DNA of 64,000 nucleotides. It comes from Paractinoplanes polyasparticus (GTDB lineage Bacteria > Actinomycetota > Actinomycetes > Mycobacteriales > Micromonosporaceae). This document shows positions 34,504 through 42,979 of this stretch, piece by piece. The DNA is taken from contig NZ_JAHWFK010000001.1 of NCBI RefSeq assembly GCF_019710575.1, positions 186,001 through 250,000 of the forward strand. Direction: 5' to 3'. A program made the translations under genes and the position numbers. Under the pieces are notes generated by a model. It did no database searches. It was not told where the DNA came from and saw only the letters and a program-made list of their open reading frames with translations. Every line of letters begins with the position of its first letter. Positions within the stretch are counted from its first letter, which is position 1.

Positions 34504-36528
34504 ATGTTCGTACGACTGGCCGGCTGGTCCGACCGGCACCGCTGGACGGCGCTGCTGCTGTGGGTGCTGATCCTGGCCGGGGTCACCACCGGCGCCCGCC
34601 TCGCCGGCAGCGACTTCCGCAACGACTTCACGCTGCCCGGCGCGGAGTCCCAGCGGGCGCAGGACCTGCTGGCCGAGCGGGCGCCCAACCGCGCCGGCGG
34701 CACCCTGCAGATCGTGTACCGCGACCCCGCCGGCCTCGCCGACCTCGGGACGCCGGCCGGGGTGAGCGGTCTTCCACACGTCACGGGTGTCACGGAGCCG
34801 ACCGTGTCCCGTGACGGCGCCATCGCGTACGTGACGGTCACGCTGGACGTCCCGGCCGAGTCCATGCCCGTCGAGGCCACCCGCCGCGTCATCGACACTG
34901 CCCGCGCGGCAGGAAGCCCCGGCCGTACCGTCGAGGTCGGCGGCGAGGCCGCGCGGGCCGCCGAGGAGGCCGAGGGCGGCGCCGCCGAGGGCGCCGGGCT
35001 GCTGGCCGCGCTGGTGATCCTCGTCCTGCTGTTCGGGTCGCTGCTCGCCGCCGGCCTGCCGATCATCATCGCGCTGTTCGCCGTCGGCACCGCCATCGGG
35101 CTGGTCACGCTCGCCTCCCACGTCGCCACGGTCGCCGACTTCACCACGCCGCTGCTGGTTCTGGTCGGGCTCGGGGTCGGCATCGACTACGCGCTGCTCA
35201 TCTTCTCGCGGTTCCGCGGCGAGCTGGCCGCCGGCGCCGACCGGGCGACGGCGGCGCGGACCGCGCTGGACACGGCCGGACGGACGGTCTTCTTCGCCGG
35301 CACGACCGTCATCATCGCCCTGCTCGGCCTCGTCCTGCTGGGTCTGGGGGCGCTGCAGGGCGTGGCGGTCGCCCTGGCCGTCACGGTGCTGGTGACGATG
35401 CTGGCCGCCCTGGTGCTCCTGCCCGCCCTGCTCGGGCTCTTCGGCGCCCGGCTGGAACGCACTGCGACCCGGCGTCGCCGCACGGAGGGACAGTGGTGGC
35501 GCCGCTGGAGCGACGCGGTGGCCCGACGGCCCTGGCCTGCCGTCGTGCTGCCGTTCCTCGCGCTGGCCGCCCTGACGGTTCCCGTGCTGGACATGCGGCT
35601 GGGCTTCGCCGACGCCGGGACCGACGACCCGGGCAAGACCAGCACCCGGGCCTACGACCTGCTGGCGCAAGGCTTCGGGCCGGGCGTCAACGGTCCGCTC
35701 GTGATCGTGGTGCCGGGCGCCGATCCCCAGGCGCAGTCCGTCCGGCGGACGGTCGCGGGTACACCCGGCGTCGCGTCGGTGACGGCGCCGATGCGGGCGC
35801 CGGGGAGTGACGTCGCCACGCTGATCGCCATTCCGGCGTCGGCGCCCCAGGACGAGGCGACATCCGACCTGGTCGCCACGCTGCGGGAGTCGCTCGGCGG
35901 CGCCGCCCTGATCGGCGGCCCGACCGCGGCTGTCGTCGACGTCTCGGCCGCCCTGTCCGAGCGCCTGCCGGTGTTCGTGGCCGTCGTGGTCGGCCTGTCG
36001 GCCCTGTTGCTGCTGATCCTGTTCCGGTCGTTGCTGATCCCGCTCAAGGCCGCGGTGCTCAATCTGCTCAGCGTCGGCGCGGCCATGGGCATCGTGGTGC
36101 TGGTCTTCCAGCGCGGCGCCTTCGGGGTGCCGCCCGGCCCGATCGAGGCGTACGTGCCGGTCATGATCTTCGCCATCGTCTTCGGCCTGTCCATGGACTA
36201 CGAGGTCTTCCTGCTGGCCCGCATGCACGAGGAGTGGGAGCGCAGCCGGGACGCGGCCACCGCCGTCCGCGAGGGCCTGGCCACGACGGCTCGCGTGGTC
36301 ACCGCCGCGGCCGCCATCATGGTCGTCGTCTTCGGCGCCTTCCTGCTCTCGCCCGATCGCATGCTGCAACAGTTCGGGCTGGGCCTGGCCACCGCGGTCC
36401 TCATCGACGCCGTTGTCATTCGCTGCCTGCTGCTCCCGGCCGCCATGCACCTGTTCGGCGCCCGCGCCTGGTGGCTCCCCGCCGGCCTGGCCCGTCGCCT
36501 GCCCCGCCCGGCTCTGGAGCACGGCTGA
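34504..36528 (+). CDS. MMPL/RND-family membrane transporter
   Basis: A 674-residue transporter with the same duplicated architecture as the MMPL protein encoded at 7.9-10.1 kb: helix, external domain, then a helical bundle containing G-V-G-I-D-Y-A-L near 220, a second helix and external domain, and a second bundle containing G-L-S-M-D-Y-E-V-F near 563. ATG 34504 is chosen for GGGGAGGAA four bases upstream, rejecting an in-frame GTG at 34480. Such proteins export lipids, antibiotics or dyes. Divergent kinase and regulator genes probably control it. Confidence 0.9.
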   Translation: MFVRLAGWSDRHRWTALLLWVLILAGVTTGARLAGSDFRNDFTLPGAESQRAQDLLAERAPNRAGGTLQIVYRDPAGLADLGTPAGVSGLPHVTGVTEPTVSRDGAIAYVTVTLDVPAESMPVEATRRVIDTARAAGSPGRTVEVGGEAARAAEEAEGGAAEGAGLLAALVILVLLFGSLLAAGLPIIIALFAVGTAIGLVTLASHVATVADFTTPLLVLVGLGVGIDYALLIFSRFRGELAAGADRATAARTALDTAGRTVFFAGTTVIIALLGLVLLGLGALQGVAVALAVTVLVTMLAALVLLPALLGLFGARLERTATRRRRTEGQWWRRWSDAVARRPWPAVVLPFLALAALTVPVLDMRLGFADAGTDDPGKTSTRAYDLLAQGFGPGVNGPLVIVVPGADPQAQSVRRTVAGTPGVASVTAPMRAPGSDVATLIAIPASAPQDEATSDLVATLRESLGGAALIGGPTAAVVDVSAALSERLPVFVAVVVGLSALLLLILFRSLLIPLKAAVLNLLSVGAAMGIVVLVFQRGAFGVPPGPIEAYVPVMIFAIVFGLSMDYEVFLLARMHEEWERSRDAATAVREGLATTARVVTAAAAIMVVVFGAFLLSPDRMLQQFGLGLATAVLIDAVVIRCLLLPAAMHLFGARAWWLPAGLARRLPRPALEHG

Positions 36529-36555
36529 GACCTGTCGGCCGCAGCTCTTCTCTGA

Positions 36556-36578
36556 GCGTATACTCTCGGCGTATAGTC
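36556..36578 (+). promoter_or_regulatory. Direct repeats and leaderless promoter of the PadR-ABC operon
   Basis: GCGTATACTC (36556-36565) and GCGTATAGTC (36569-36578) are direct repeats spaced by 13 bases, a likely operator for the PadR-type repressor. TATAGT at 36572-36577 makes a good -10 hexamer, and ATG 36585 begins seven bases later, which implies a leaderless message. The operator overlaps the -10, consistent with autorepression. Confidence 0.5.
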
Positions 36579-36584
36579 GGCCGC

Positions 36585-37109
36585 ATGACGGTGCCGCTGA
36601 CTCTTCTGGGGCTTCTCGAACGTGAGCCCAGCCATGGCTACGACCTCAAGCGCGACTACGACGCGTTCTTCGGGCGCGACAAGCCCCTTTCCTTCGGCCA
36701 GGTCTACTCGACGCTGAGCCGGCTCGCCCGCGACGGCAAGGTCGTGATCAGCGATCCCGAGGCGGGCGCCGGCCCCGACCGCAAGCGTTACGTCATCACC
36801 GATTCCGGGGCGACCGAGGTCGACGCCTGGCTCACCGAACCGGTCGCCCCCGAGCCCCACCTGCAGACGGTGCTGTTCGCCAAGGTGACCCTGTCGCTGC
36901 TGCTGGGCCGCCCGGCCGAGCACTACCTGGACACCCAGCGCGCCGCCCACATGCAGCGCATGCGCGAGCTGACCACGGTCAAGCGCTCCGGCAACCTCGT
37001 CGACTCGCTGCTCGCCGACCACGCCATGTTCCACATCGAGGCCGACCTGCGCTGGATCGACCTGACCGCGGCCCGCCTCGACGCCCTCGCCCGGGAGGTC
37101 CGGCAATGA
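36585..37109 (+). CDS. PadR-family transcriptional regulator
   Basis: A 174-residue regulator. The N-terminal winged helix shows the family pattern L-T-L-L-G-L-L, H-G-Y-D-L-K, and L-S-F-G-Q-V-Y-S-T-L-S-R-L (recognition helix, about 40-52), then K-R-Y-V-I-T-D-x-G. The C-terminal half is a helical dimerisation arm of the Vir_act_alpha_C type. PadR proteins usually repress a neighbouring exporter and respond to drugs. The stop overlaps the ABC ATPase start (ATGA), so it is the first gene of a three-gene operon. Confidence 0.9.
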   Translation: MTVPLTLLGLLEREPSHGYDLKRDYDAFFGRDKPLSFGQVYSTLSRLARDGKVVISDPEAGAGPDRKRYVITDSGATEVDAWLTEPVAPEPHLQTVLFAKVTLSLLLGRPAEHYLDTQRAAHMQRMRELTTVKRSGNLVDSLLADHAMFHIEADLRWIDLTAARLDALAREVRQ

Positions 37110-37786
37110 CGATCCTCGAGGCCCGCGACGTCCACCTCTCGTTCGGCCGCACACCCGCCCTGCGCGGCGCCGATCTGCGGCTGGCCGAGGGCGAGATCCT
37201 CGCCGTCATGGGGCCCAGCGGCTCCGGCAAGTCCACCCTGCTGCACTGCCTGGCCGGCATTCTCGTGCCCGACTCCGGCGAGGTCCACTTCGAGGGGCAG
37301 CGCATCGACCGGCTCGGCGAGACCGGCCGCAGCGCCCTGCGCCGCGACCGATTCGGCTTCGTGTTCCAGTTCGGACAATTGGTGCCCGAGCTGAGCGCCG
37401 AAGAGAACGTCGCGCTTCCCCTCCTGCTCTCGGGCGTGCGGCGATCGAAGGCGACCGCCGAGGCCCGGGTCTGGCTCGACCGGCTGGGCCTCGACGGGCT
37501 GGCCGGCCGCACCTCGGGCGAGCTCTCCGGCGGCCAGGCCCAACGCGTTGCGCTGGCCCGCGGTCTCGTCGCCCGCCCGCGGGTGCTGTTCGCCGACGAG
37601 CCCACCGGCGCGCTCGACTCGCTCACCGGCGAGCAGGTCATGGATCTGCTGGTCGGCTCGGCGCGCGAGGCGGGCACGGCGGTGGTGCTCGTGACGCACG
37701 AGCCCCGCGTGGCCGCGTACGCGGACCGCGAGGTCGTCGTGCGCGACGGCCGGGTGCTGGCGCTCACCGCAGAGCCCGTCGCATGA
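37106..37786 (+). CDS. ABC exporter ATPase (LolD/MacB type)
   Basis: A 226-residue ATPase with Walker A G-P-S-G-S-G-K-S near 37-44, Q-loop in F-Q-F-G, signature L-S-G-G-Q-A-Q-R-V near 142, Walker B V-L-F-A-D-E-P-T-G-A-L-D near 162 and switch histidine in V-T-H-E. The S-G-G-Q-A-Q and T-G-A-L-D variants are typical of the MacB/BceA class that powers FtsX-type permeases. It overlaps both neighbours by four bases and pairs with the permease downstream. Probable role: efflux or release of an antimicrobial or envelope compound. Confidence 0.93.
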   Translation: MTILEARDVHLSFGRTPALRGADLRLAEGEILAVMGPSGSGKSTLLHCLAGILVPDSGEVHFEGQRIDRLGETGRSALRRDRFGFVFQFGQLVPELSAEENVALPLLLSGVRRSKATAEARVWLDRLGLDGLAGRTSGELSGGQAQRVALARGLVARPRVLFADEPTGALDSLTGEQVMDLLVGSAREAGTAVVLVTHEPRVAAYADREVVVRDGRVLALTAEPVA

Positions 37787-39993
37787 TCCGCTTCGGTCTG
37801 CGTCTCACGCTGGCGGGGGGTCGTGAGGCGCTGGTACGGCTGGCGGTCATCGCGGTCGCGATGGCGCTCGGGGTCGGCATGCTGGTGGCCGCGCTGGCCG
37901 GGCTGAGCGGGGTCACCAGCCAGAACGACCGCTACGGCTGGGCCAACTCGACCGTCGAGGCCGGCCCCGACCCGCTGTGGTGGCAGCTGCGGATCGACGG
38001 CTTCGACGCGCGCACGATCGGCCGGGTCGACCTGGCCGCCACCGGCCCGCAATCGCCCGTGCCGCCGGGTCTGCCCCGGCTGCCCGGCCCCGGCGAATAC
38101 TTCGCGTCCCCGGCCCTGGCCGAGCTGATCGCAGCCACTCCCCCGGCCGAGCTGGCCGACCGCTACCCCGGCCGCCTCGCCGGCACCGTCGGCGACGAGG
38201 CCCTGCCCTCGCCCGACTCGCTGGTCGCCGTGGTCGGCTACTCCCCCACCGAACTGTCCCAGCGCCCCGGCGTGCGGCGGGTCGGCACCATCTCGACGGT
38301 CGCGCCGACCGATTGCCCCGGCGGTTGCTGGGCAGGCATACCCACCTCCGGGCTGCAGCTGGTGCTGGGCGTGGTGGCCGCCGCGCTCATCTTCCCGCTG
38401 GTCATCCTGGTCGGCACCACCACGCGCCTCGCCGCCACCCGCCGCGAGCAGCGTTTCGCGGCGATGCGCCTGGTCGGCGCGACACCGCAGCAGGTCGGCG
38501 TCGTCGCAGCGGTGGAAGCAATGGTCTCCGCGATCGCCGGCACCGCCGCCGGTCTCGTCCTGTTCCTCGCCTTCCGCGACGCCCTGGCCGCGCTCCCGTT
38601 CACCGGCGCGCCCATGTTCCCGGCCGACCTGGCGCTCAGCCCGCCGCTGGCGCTCGGCGTCGCCTTCGGCGTCCCCCTGCTGGCCGCTGTGGCCGCGCTG
38701 GTCGCGCTTCGGCGCGTACGGGTGTCGCCGCTGGGCATAGCCCGCCGGGCCGCCGCCCGTCCGCCGCGCGCCTGGCGCGTCGTGCCGCTGCTCGCCGGTC
38801 TGGCCGAGCTCTCGTACTTCGTGGGCCGCCGGCCGTCCACGACGGACGGTCAGATCGTGGCCTACCTGTCCGGCATCCTCATCGTGATGATCGGTCTGAT
38901 GGTGGCCGGGCCGTGGCTGACCATGGCCGTCGCCCGCATCGCCGCCCGCCGCGCGAACGGCACGGCCGGGCTGATCGCGGCCCGCCGCCTGGCCGGCAAC
39001 CCCCAGGCCGGCTTCCGCTCGGTCAGTGGCCTGGTGATCGCGCTGTTCGTCATGACGGTCGCGGTCGGCATCATGGGCTCCCTGAACGCGGACAGGGCGA
39101 AAGAGCTGGCTGCCACCGGCAGCGCCGAAAGTTCGGTGCTGCACACCATCTTCCGCGACGGCCTGCCCGCCCCGACCGGCGATCCGGTGCCGGCCGCTTT
39201 GAGGAGCCAATCGGGCGTACGGGAAATCGCCGTGACCCGGCGCCCGCCGGCCGACCAGCCGCCACCGCGGGAGCCGCTCGGCGAGTGGGGCTGGCCCACG
39301 ACGCTCGCGTCCTGCGCCGACCTGGCCGTCATGGCCACCAACGGCCGTTGCGCTCCCGGCGCGACGACGGCGTGGGTCTACAACGGACTGCAGGGTCCCG
39401 ACGGCTGGAACGGCGTCTGGCCCACGGCCGACGTCCCCGCCGACCGCCTGCCCAGCCTCGCGGTCGACTCGATCGTGACGTACACAGACGGCACGCGGGC
39501 CGCGATCGAGCGCGCCCGCACCACGCTCGCCCTCGCCCATCCCATGATGTATTCGCCGTACACCGACGCCGAGTGGAACGCCGAGTCCACCCGCACCTTC
39601 GCCGGCTGGCAGCGCCTGGCCGACGTGGTCGTGCTGGCCAGCCTGGCCATCGCCGGGTGCAGCCTGGCGGTGGGCGTCGCCGCCGGCCTGAGCGAGCGCA
39701 AGCGCCCGTTCAGCATGCTCCGCCTGGCCGGCGTCCCGCTGCGCACGCTGCGCCGCGTGGTGGCCCTGGAAAGCGTGACCCCCCTGCTTGCCGCGGCCGC
39801 GGTGGCCCTGGGCGCCGGTCTGCTCGCGGCGCACCTGTTCCTGCGCGCGCAGGAGGAGATCTCGCTGCACCCACCGGCCCTGTCGTTCTACGCGACCGTG
39901 CTGGGCGGCATCGCGGCCTCCCTCGCCGTCATCAGCCTGACCCTGCCCCTGCTGCGCCAGATCACCGGCCCGGAGGCCGCCCGCAACGACTAA
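37783..39993 (+). CDS. FtsX-like ABC exporter permease
   Basis: A 736-residue permease. After an N-terminal helix (about 20-45) there is an external region (45-195), three helices with the FtsX core (T-R-L-A-A-T-R-R-E-Q-R-F-A-A-M-R-L-V-G-A near 210-230), a paired inner segment with more helices, a second external domain (about 440-610) and a last three-helix FtsX block with R-K-R-P-F-S-M-L-R-L-A-G. This is the fused two-block layout of BceB/YtrF-like exporters. The 3' end overlaps the convergent Mrp gene by four bases. Confidence 0.9.
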   Translation: MIRFGLRLTLAGGREALVRLAVIAVAMALGVGMLVAALAGLSGVTSQNDRYGWANSTVEAGPDPLWWQLRIDGFDARTIGRVDLAATGPQSPVPPGLPRLPGPGEYFASPALAELIAATPPAELADRYPGRLAGTVGDEALPSPDSLVAVVGYSPTELSQRPGVRRVGTISTVAPTDCPGGCWAGIPTSGLQLVLGVVAAALIFPLVILVGTTTRLAATRREQRFAAMRLVGATPQQVGVVAAVEAMVSAIAGTAAGLVLFLAFRDALAALPFTGAPMFPADLALSPPLALGVAFGVPLLAAVAALVALRRVRVSPLGIARRAAARPPRAWRVVPLLAGLAELSYFVGRRPSTTDGQIVAYLSGILIVMIGLMVAGPWLTMAVARIAARRANGTAGLIAARRLAGNPQAGFRSVSGLVIALFVMTVAVGIMGSLNADRAKELAATGSAESSVLHTIFRDGLPAPTGDPVPAALRSQSGVREIAVTRRPPADQPPPREPLGEWGWPTTLASCADLAVMATNGRCAPGATTAWVYNGLQGPDGWNGVWPTADVPADRLPSLAVDSIVTYTDGTRAAIERARTTLALAHPMMYSPYTDAEWNAESTRTFAGWQRLADVVVLASLAIAGCSLAVGVAAGLSERKRPFSMLRLAGVPLRTLRRVVALESVTPLLAAAAVALGAGLLAAHLFLRAQEEISLHPPALSFYATVLGGIAASLAVISLTLPLLRQITGPEAARND

Positions 39994-40745
39994 CCGATGT
40001 GCGCTTCCACGGCCGTGACGACGGGGGCCAGGTCGGCCTCGCCGATCGCGCCGTCGGGCCGGAACGGCAACCGCGCCAGCCGTCCGACGCCGGCGGCCCA
40101 GATGGTGCGCTCCTCGGGCGCGGGCGTGTGCAGCTCGGTCCGCTCGCCACAACCGGGACAGGCGAAGTACGCCATGTTCTCGACCCCGCCCAGCACCGGA
40201 GTCCGGACCGAACGCAACACCTCGAGCGTCCGCCCGGTGTCCAGATGTGAGACCTCGGCCGGCGTCACCACCAGGATCGTCGTCACCCGCCCGGCGCCGG
40301 ACAGCACGCCCTGCTGCGTGAAGTTGGCGCCGGGCGGCAGATCCACCACCAGCACCTCGACGTCGCCCCAGTTCGTCTCGTGGAGAAGCCGGCCGAGCAG
40401 GAGATCGCTCAGATCCGTGCCGAGCGCGAGCCCCTGACTCCCGGCCAGCAGAAACCCGGCCGAGGCGACCTTGAGCCCGTCCACCTCGACCGCTTCCAGC
40501 CCCGCGTCGCGCCCGTCCCGCGTCCACCGCGCCAACGTCACCGACCGGGCCGGCACATCCCGCCGGATGCCCAGCATGCGCGGCACATCGGGCCCAGCGA
40601 TGTCGGCATCGACCAGCCCGGCTCTGCGCCCGCTGCGAGCCAGCTGCCGCCCGAGCGCCACCGCGACACTCGTCTTCCCGACGCCACCCTTGCCACTGGC
40701 CACAGCGATGATCGGCACTTGCGGAACGGAAGCGGGTTCACCCAT
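39990..40745 (-). CDS. mrp: Mrp/NBP35-type iron-sulfur carrier ATPase
   Basis: A 251-residue P-loop protein. The deviant Walker A S-G-K-G-G-V-G-K-T lies at about 17-25, with switch segments D-A-D-I-A-G-P and V-D-L-P-P-G following. Near the C-terminus F-A-C-P-G-C supplies the CxxC that binds a bridging Fe-S cluster between two monomers. These proteins help build or deliver Fe-S clusters in the cytoplasm. ATG 40745 is chosen because the frame upstream has no homologous sequence. It lacks the N-terminal MIP18 domain found in some bacterial Mrp proteins. Confidence 0.88.
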   Translation of the reverse strand: MGEPASVPQVPIIAVASGKGGVGKTSVAVALGRQLARSGRRAGLVDADIAGPDVPRMLGIRRDVPARSVTLARWTRDGRDAGLEAVEVDGLKVASAGFLLAGSQGLALGTDLSDLLLGRLLHETNWGDVEVLVVDLPPGANFTQQGVLSGAGRVTTILVVTPAEVSHLDTGRTLEVLRSVRTPVLGGVENMAYFACPGCGERTELHTPAPEERTIWAAGVGRLARLPFRPDGAIGEADLAPVVTAVEAHIG

Positions 40746-40855
40746 CAACCAACCGTACTGACACGCTTGCTGACCCGGCGACAGTCCGGTACCCGACAGA
40801 TCCGCCAACGGCCGGCTGACGTACTGCACCGTGGCGCGGTAGGAGGGAGACAGCG

Positions 40856-41056
40856 GTGATCGAAGCTGCGGACGGTATCGAGATCGCGGGCCTCGTCGGT
40901 GAATGGGCCGGCGCGCTCGTGTCGGTCGTCGGCGTGGCGGTGGCCGTCTGGGCGGCTCGCCGAGCCCCTGGTCATGCCCACTCCTCCGCACCCCCGGCCC
41001 CGCGCGTGTCTCCCCGCCATCCGGACGAACGGGCACTCGGAACTGGCCGTGGATGA
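40856..41056 (+). CDS. Small membrane protein, unknown
   Basis: A 66-residue frame with a GTG start and a strong AGGAGGGA ribosome site nine bases upstream, which argues that it is translated. It has one predicted helix (W-A-G-A-L-V-S-V-V-G through V-W-A-A, about 20-38), then a proline/arginine-rich cytoplasmic-type tail. The TGA overlaps the ATG of the next gene (ATGA). An alternative reading is that a frameshift has split one larger two-helix protein at this point. No family recognised. Confidence 0.5.
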   Translation: MIEAADGIEIAGLVGEWAGALVSVVGVAVAVWAARRAPGHAHSSAPPAPRVSPRHPDERALGTGRG

Positions 41057-41457
41057 TCGCCGGCCTGACCGGGATGATCGCCGGCGGCTTCCTCCTCATC
41101 CATCAGGACTCCGTTGATCGCACCACCCAGAGGGCCCTGATTCTGGTGTTCCGAACAGCACGGATCGACCTCGATCGCGATCATGCGAAAGCGGGCCAGA
41201 CCGTCGTGGTGCGGGGCTATCACCTCGACCGATACGCGCCGTTCAAGCTCGATCTGATCCTGGGCACGTTCTATCCGATCGGGAAGCCCAACGCCCGTCC
41301 TGCGGCTACGAACGAAGCTCAGACGGACGGCGACGGCGCCTTCATCGAAGAGATCGTCGTCCCGGCCGATCCACCGCTGGGCACCGGCTGGGTCCGATTC
41401 AGCTACGCCTCGTTGTCGGGGCCGACATTCGAGGAGAAGCTCTCGATCGTCATGTGA
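41053..41457 (+). CDS. Hypothetical membrane-anchored protein
   Basis: A 134-residue frame. ATG 41053 begins a hydrophobic helix (I-A-G-L-T-G-M-I-A-G-G-F-L-L-I), followed by an external domain with alternating strands (V-V-V-R-G-Y-H-L near 55; F-I-E-E-I-V-V-P near 98), reminiscent of a small beta-sandwich. It overlaps the previous frame by four bases and has no ribosome site of its own, so it depends on coupling or is the second half of a frameshifted gene. The 3' end overlaps the convergent AAA gene by eight bases. Confidence 0.55.
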   Translation: MIAGLTGMIAGGFLLIHQDSVDRTTQRALILVFRTARIDLDRDHAKAGQTVVVRGYHLDRYAPFKLDLILGTFYPIGKPNARPAATNEAQTDGDGAFIEEIVVPADPPLGTGWVRFSYASLSGPTFEEKLSIVM

Positions 41458-41977
41458 CGGCGTCGTAGATGGTGGCCGCGCGAGCCTCCAGCGGCCCGGC
41501 GGGCACGTCGACGATCGCGAAGCCCGCCTCCCGGTAGGCCTGTTCGTGGACCCGCTCGAAGGCCAGGGACTCCTCGAAGGTGATGCGACGAGCCGCCGTC
41601 GGCCGGACGAAGCCCTGGTTACGGACGAAGAACACGGCCGGCTCGTACACGCGCTCCACCCGTATCCGGTCGAGCTCGGCGAGCAGCTCCGGCGGCGGGT
41701 CGACACCGAGGAAGCGGCTCAACGCCAGCGTGCACACCGGTGATCGGTCGAAGAAGGTGATGCCGTCGCCGGCCCTCAGCTGCCGCCGGTGCTGGAGTTC
41801 CACTATGCGCTCGATGAAGGCCGGGGCCTGCCACGGTTCCTCGACGCCCAGCGCCTGCTGCAGCGCGATGACGTCGGTGGCGGCCTCCTCGACGACCGCG
41901 AACCCGGCGGTCTCGAGCCGGCGCAGAACGGCCGTTTTTCCCGAACCCGGGGCGCCGGTGAGCACGTGTCTCGGCAT
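41450..41977 (-). CDS. AAA-family P-loop NTPase (kinase-like, AAA_28)
   Basis: A 175-residue protein starting with a Walker A motif almost at the N-terminus (G-A-P-G-S-G-K-T, residues 7-14). A D-R-S-P motif near 79 matches Walker B-type residues of small NTP-dependent kinases, and an F-E-E-S-L-A-F-E-R-V-H-E-Q-A-Y segment near 135-150 is typical of the AAA_28 group. ATG 41977 fits the motif and has GGAAAG upstream. Function of these stand-alone P-loop proteins is unknown; some resemble nucleoside or thiamine-triphosphate-linked kinases. Confidence 0.8.
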   Translation of the reverse strand: MPRHVLTGAPGSGKTAVLRRLETAGFAVVEEAATDVIALQQALGVEEPWQAPAFIERIVELQHRRQLRAGDGITFFDRSPVCTLALSRFLGVDPPPELLAELDRIRVERVYEPAVFFVRNQGFVRPTAARRITFEESLAFERVHEQAYREAGFAIVDVPAGPLEARAATIYDAVT

Positions 41978-42137
41978 GGGGCCAAGCTTTCCGTGGCGTC
42001 GCCGGGGCCGACAGCCCTCGCCGCGGCAGAACTCGGTCGCCTCCCCCGGGAGAACGAGCCGCTGCACGGTTGAACCGGCGTCGATGGGATACTTCCGGGG
42101 TTCGTGACCGCTTGAGACAACGGGGGACCGCGGCCTG

Positions 42138-42860
42138 ATGGTTGCCTTTGAGCTGGCTGTTCAGGATGCGCACGGGCTGGCTGTGGCGGCGCGGCTCCCG
42201 GTGGACCGGATCGAGCTCTGTTCGGCGCTGCCGCTGGGTGGGGTGACGCCGTCGCTGGGGTTCGTCGAGGCGGCCGTGGGCACGCCGGGCATGCCGCCGG
42301 TGCACGTGCTGGTGCGGCCACGGCCCGGCGGTTTCGACTACGACCCGGCCGAGGCGGCGACGATCCTCTCCGACGTACGCCATGTCGTGCGCGCCGGCGC
42401 GGCCGGGGTGGTCGTGGGGGGCGTACGCGGGGGAAAGATCGACAACGAGCTCACCGCCCGCGTGGTGGAAGCGGCCGGTGGGGCTGACGTGACGTTCCAC
42501 CGCGCGTTCGACACGGTCGACGACCCGTACGCGGGGTTGGACGAACTCGTCCGGCTCGGCGTGCGGCGAATCCTGACTTCGGCCGGGGCCGCCCAGGTCG
42601 CCGACGCGCTGCCCGCGCTCGCCGCGCTGGTGGCGGCCGCGGCCGGGCGCATCGAGATCATGGCCGGGGGCGGGGTACACCCCGGCGTGGTCGAGAAGAT
42701 CGTGGCCACCGGCGTCCCGGCCGTGCACGCCTCGGCCAAGCGGACCGTCCGCGACGCGGTGGGCGTTTCGCTGGGCACCGCCGACAGTTCCGGACGCGAG
42801 ACGACCGACGGGAACGAGGCCGGCCGCATCATCGAGGTCCTGCGCACGCCGGCCGGATAG
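42138..42860 (+). CDS. cutC: CutC-family protein
   Basis: A 240-residue TIM-barrel protein of normal length. Family marks include R-I-E-L-C-S-A-L-P-L-G-G-V-T-P-S near 23-38, V-L-V-R-P-R-P-G-G-F near 57, T-F-H-R-A-F-D near 115, and R-I-L-T-S-A-G. It was first linked to copper tolerance, but its biochemical role is still unsettled. The upstream 120 bases hold no other gene. It stands alone between a convergent kinase-like gene and an SDR on the opposite strand. Confidence 0.9.
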   Translation: MVAFELAVQDAHGLAVAARLPVDRIELCSALPLGGVTPSLGFVEAAVGTPGMPPVHVLVRPRPGGFDYDPAEAATILSDVRHVVRAGAAGVVVGGVRGGKIDNELTARVVEAAGGADVTFHRAFDTVDDPYAGLDELVRLGVRRILTSAGAAQVADALPALAALVAAAAGRIEIMAGGGVHPGVVEKIVATGVPAVHASAKRTVRDAVGVSLGTADSSGRETTDGNEAGRIIEVLRTPAG

Positions 42861-42886
42861 CGCAACCCGCTCACTTTTCCGGCGCG

Positions 42887-42961
42887 GAGGGCTACTACTT
42901 CGCCGAGCCGGCGCCCGCCTTCGACCTGGTCGGCACGCCCGGCCACGCCGGCGGTGCGTGA
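42887..42961 (+). other. Possible gene scrap between cutC and an SDR gene
   Basis: A 24-codon open stretch ending at TGA, reading E-G-Y-Y-F-A-E-P-A-P-A-F-D-L-V-G, has protein-like composition but no start or ribosome site. It may be the last piece of a deleted gene. Nothing else is visible in this 120-base spacer. Confidence 0.2.
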
Positions 42962-42979
42962 ACCGCCGAACCGGCCGGG

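Noticed and set aside
36979..40527. 1182-codon open frame on the minus strand opposite the PadR/ABC/FtsX operon
   Set aside because: Composition is R/G/A-rich without domains; the plus-strand genes have clear motifs and overlapping starts.
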